From: an uncultured Bacteroidales bacterium
GTDB lineage: Bacteria > Bacteroidota > Bacteroidia > Bacteroidales > Paludibacteraceae
Direction: 5' to 3'
Length of the DNA stretch: 15,225 bases
Assembly (NCBI GenBank): GCA_946615455.1
Contig: CAMOHN010000009.1
Coordinates: forward strand, 1 to 15,225
Shown piece by piece: positions 12,809 to 15,225 of this stretch. How positions within the stretch are numbered: position 1 is the first letter of the stretch; every line of letters begins with the position of its first letter. Below the pieces are notes generated by a model. The model was not told where the DNA came from and searched no databases. It was given only the letters and a program-made list of their open reading frames with translations. The translations under genes were made by a program, and so were the position numbers.

Positions 12809-14245
12809 ATGTATGCCGAGTTTACGGAAGATCTTGTGATCGACCTCGCTGACCATGACGGTGCAGTGTGCCTCGCAGCCGTCCAACTGTGGCAGGCAGC
12901 CCAGGGCACAGCGGCAGTTGGCATCTTCAATGGAGAGCACAGACAGAGCGATAAGCACTTCGTCTGTATGCAGACGCGGATTGTGCCCGCGCAGGTAAGT
13001 CAGTTTGGTATTCTGAATGGGTGTGATTAGTTGCTGACGGATGAGTTTGACCTCATGTCCTATGCCGGCAAGGTGTTTGGTGGCATTGAGCAGCAGAGCG
13101 GACAATGTGCCCAATAGGTCGCCGGACTCGGCGGTGATGATGGTGCCGTCACTCAGTTGGATAGCCGCAGCGGGACGGTTGTTTTCTGCCTGCCGGTCGC
13201 GTGCCGCTTTGACCACAGGACGGTTGTCGATGTCTATGCCCGCCTGACCGAAGAGTTGCTTGATCTTGTTGACCTCGCTTTCCGAACCGCGCCCTTCTGC
13301 TAATTGGTTGAGGGCTGTGAAGTAGCGTCGTATGATTTCCTGCTTGGCAGCCTGACAGCACACCTCGTCGTCGGAGATACAGAAGCCTGCCATGTTCACG
13401 CCCATGTCGGTAGGCGACTTGTAAGGGCTCTCGCCGTAGATACCCTCGAAGAGTTTCTTGAGAACGGGAAAAATCTCGATGTCACGGTTGTAGTTGATGG
13501 CCATCTTCTGGTATGCCTCGAGGTGGAAGGGGTCAATCATATTGACATCATTGATGTCCGCCGTAGCAGCTTCGTATGCCAGATTGACGGGGTGTTTGAG
13601 GGGCAGTGACCAGATGGGGAAGGTCTCGAACTTGGCATAACCGGCTTCTACTCCGCGACGGTGCTCGTTGTATAGTTGACTCAGGCAGACAGCCATCTTG
13701 CCCGAACCCGGACCGGGGGCAGTGATTACCACCAACGGACGGGTGGTCTTAACATAGTCGTTACGACCAAAGCCATCTTCGGAGTCGATGAGTGCTACAT
13801 TATGTGGATAGCCCTCAATGGTGTAGTGCACATAGGTGTCAATGCCTAATCGCTCAAGGCGTTGTCTGTAGAGGTCGGCGGAGGTCTGTCCGTTGTAGTG
13901 GGTGATGATGACACCGCCTACGAGAAAGCCGCGATTCATGAACTCGTTGCGCAAGCGCAGTACATCCTCGTCGTAGGTGATGCCAAGATCCTGACGCACC
14001 TTGTTTTTCTCTATATCGCGAGCCGAGATGGCAATCTCAATCTCGATGCTGTCTTGCAAAAGGGAGAGCATACGCAGTTTGCTGTCCGGTTGGAAGCCGG
14101 GCAATACACGCGAGGCATGGTAGTCGTCGAAGAGTTTACCACCTAACTCGAGGTAGAGTTTGTTGCCAAACTGCGCAATCCGTTCGCGGATGTGCTCGGA
14201 CTGCAAGTGCAGGTACTTGTCGTTGTCAAAGCCTATTTGTATCAT
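12776..14245 (-). CDS. DUF1846 (UPF0371) family protein
   Basis: This 489-residue cytosolic protein matches the DUF1846 family across its full length. Recognisable parts are MIQIGFDNDKYL at the start, ISARDIEKNKVRQDLGITYD (73-92), YPHNVALIDSEDGFGRNDY (146-164), a P-loop-like APGPGSGK (176-183), PFHLEAYQKMAINYNRD (239-255), SPTDMGVNMAGFCISDD (277-293) and a Cys/His-rich region near the end (CRCALGCLPQLDGCEAHC, 444-461). The biochemical role of the family is not settled to my knowledge. The P-loop-like segment suggests nucleotide or phosphate binding, which is inference. The ATG overlaps the purC stop as ATGA, so it is coupled to purine synthesis. The stop lies inside the terminator hairpin. 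Confidence 0.92.
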   Translation of the reverse strand: MIQIGFDNDKYLHLQSEHIRERIAQFGNKLYLELGGKLFDDYHASRVLPGFQPDSKLRMLSLLQDSIEIEIAISARDIEKNKVRQDLGITYDEDVLRLRNEFMNRGFLVGGVIITHYNGQTSADLYRQRLERLGIDTYVHYTIEGYPHNVALIDSEDGFGRNDYVKTTRPLVVITAPGPGSGKMAVCLSQLYNEHRRGVEAGYAKFETFPIWSLPLKHPVNLAYEAATADINDVNMIDPFHLEAYQKMAINYNRDIEIFPVLKKLFEGIYGESPYKSPTDMGVNMAGFCISDDEVCCQAAKQEIIRRYFTALNQLAEGRGSESEVNKIKQLFGQAGIDIDNRPVVKAARDRQAENNRPAAAIQLSDGTIITAESGDLLGTLSALLLNATKHLAGIGHEVKLIRQQLITPIQNTKLTYLRGHNPRLHTDEVLIALSVLSIEDANCRCALGCLPQLDGCEAHCTVMVSEVDHKIFRKLGIHLTCDPIRKKG

Positions 14246-15192
14246 TTAGTGTTGAGGTATTGGTTAATGTTCGTTTCAATGCGTTGTGCCAAGTCGATGG
14301 CGGACGTTTCGGTCACCAGTGTTTCGCCTGTGATATGCTCATAGAGTTCACGGTAGCGGTTGGTTATACCGTCCACGATGGCGGGGGTCATCTCAGGCAC
14401 AGTCTGTCCCTCTTTGCCTTGGAAGCCGTTTTGCATGAGCCATTCGCGCACGAACTCTTTACTCAGTTGTCGTTGTGGCAAGCCCTGACGGAAGCGTTCG
14501 TCGTAGCCTTCGCGGTAGAAATAGCGTGACGAATCGGGTGTGTGCACCTCGTCCATGAGGAGTATCTGTCCGTTGCAGGTGCCAAACTCGTACTTGGTGT
14601 CCACGAGGATGAGTCCTCGCTCGGCGGCAATCTGCTGTCCGCGTTCGAACAGGGCAAGCGAGTAACGCTCCAACTGCTCATACTCGTCAGCAGGCACCAA
14701 CCCTTGGGCAATGATCTGTTCGCGGGATATGTTCTGGTCGTGCTCACCTATCTCGGCTTTGGTGGTGGGGGTGATGATGGGTGTGGGGAAAGCCTCGTTC
14801 TCATGCATGCCGTCTGGCAGACGCACCCCGCACAGTTCGCGCTCACCCTGCTCATAGGCACGCCATGCACTGCCGCACAAGTAGCCGCGCACAATCATCT
14901 CCACGGGATAGCCCTTGCAGCGGCGACCAACGGACACCATCGGGTCGGGGGTAGCCAACAGCCAGTTGGGCACAATATCCGACGTGGCATGCAAGAAACG
15001 GGCAGCCATTTGATTCAGTATCTGTCCTTTGAAGGGAATACCCTTGGGCAGAATGACATCAAAAGCGGAGATACGGTCGGTGGCGACCATGACAATGAGG
15101 TCGTCCACAAAATAGACATCACGCACTTTGCCGTGATAGACACCCGTTTGACCGGGGAAATGGAAATCGGTTTGAGTTAAGGCGGTATTCAT
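14242..15192 (-). CDS. purC: Phosphoribosylaminoimidazole-succinocarboxamide (SAICAR) synthase
   Basis: This 316-residue cytosolic enzyme joins CAIR and aspartate with ATP to give SAICAR in de novo purine synthesis. Diagnostic segments are GKVRDVY (21-27), the ATP-binding start; TDRISAFDVILPKGIPFKGQ; MIVRGYLCGSAW; ITPTTKAEIGEHDQNIS; and LILVDTKYEFG, which holds catalytic acidic residues. The length is that of the longer form (about 300-320 residues) rather than the short form of about 240. The ATG at 15192 follows an AT-rich leader. Only 33 bases remain to the window edge and no promoter consensus is visible there. Its stop overlaps the DUF1846 start as ATGA. Confidence 0.97.
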   Translation of the reverse strand: MNTALTQTDFHFPGQTGVYHGKVRDVYFVDDLIVMVATDRISAFDVILPKGIPFKGQILNQMAARFLHATSDIVPNWLLATPDPMVSVGRRCKGYPVEMIVRGYLCGSAWRAYEQGERELCGVRLPDGMHENEAFPTPIITPTTKAEIGEHDQNISREQIIAQGLVPADEYEQLERYSLALFERGQQIAAERGLILVDTKYEFGTCNGQILLMDEVHTPDSSRYFYREGYDERFRQGLPQRQLSKEFVREWLMQNGFQGKEGQTVPEMTPAIVDGITNRYRELYEHITGETLVTETSAIDLAQRIETNINQYLNTK

Positions 15193-15225
15193 AGTAGTAT
15201 TATTTTGTTATTTGTATTCGTCCCA

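Noticed and set aside
1..15225. Defence system, CRISPR array, prophage or transposon
   Set aside because: No nuclease, helicase, transposase, integrase, toxin-antitoxin gene, regularly spaced short repeats or terminal inverted repeats were seen.

Overview
The window reads as chromosomal DNA from a member of the order Bacteroidales. Several things point there: an Omp28-type lipoprotein, a GSCFA protein, a LolC/E-like permease starting with the typical IARR element, a surface protein with the Bacteroidetes 'GCDS' repeats, a promoter of the form TTTG-N20-TAnnTTTG, and no Shine-Dalgarno sequences at the starts I checked. Base composition is roughly balanced. I see no tRNA, rRNA, CRISPR array, insertion sequence or phage gene. 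No gene-free stretch exceeds 60 bases.

Layout. The left edge (1-1313, plus strand) holds the end of an exported protein of unknown function, probably frame-disrupted, coupled to an AraC-family regulator. Everything else is on the minus strand. Reading from the right edge leftwards, purC and a DUF1846 gene form a first unit. It ends in a recognisable intrinsic terminator that includes the DUF1846 stop codon. A consensus Bacteroidetes promoter follows at once and starts a second unit of ten tightly packed genes: (1) a large repeat-containing surface protein, (2) an outer-membrane beta-barrel protein, (3) rsmE, (4) a PAP2 phosphatase, (5) an FtsX/LolC-type permease, (6) a GSCFA protein, (7) and (8) two FemAB/GNAT-like transferases, (9) a GT4 glycosyltransferase, (10) an Omp28-type lipoprotein. 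The largest gap in this run is 17 bases and five junctions are 4-base ATGA overlaps. The last gene overlaps the convergent AraC gene by 50 bases.

How the genes may work together. Apart from rsmE, the ten-gene unit concerns the envelope. The PAP2 phosphatase, GSCFA protein, two FemAB-like transferases and glycosyltransferase look like enzymes for building or decorating a lipid-linked or surface glycan. The permease, barrel, surface protein and lipoprotein are envelope components. The shared pathway is inference.

The most interesting observation is a run of ten G residues inside the first gene of that unit, the surface protein. Loss or gain of one G sends translation into stop codons within about 40 codons, so the gene looks like a candidate phase-variable locus. 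I did not find a defence system or another clearly undescribed machine.
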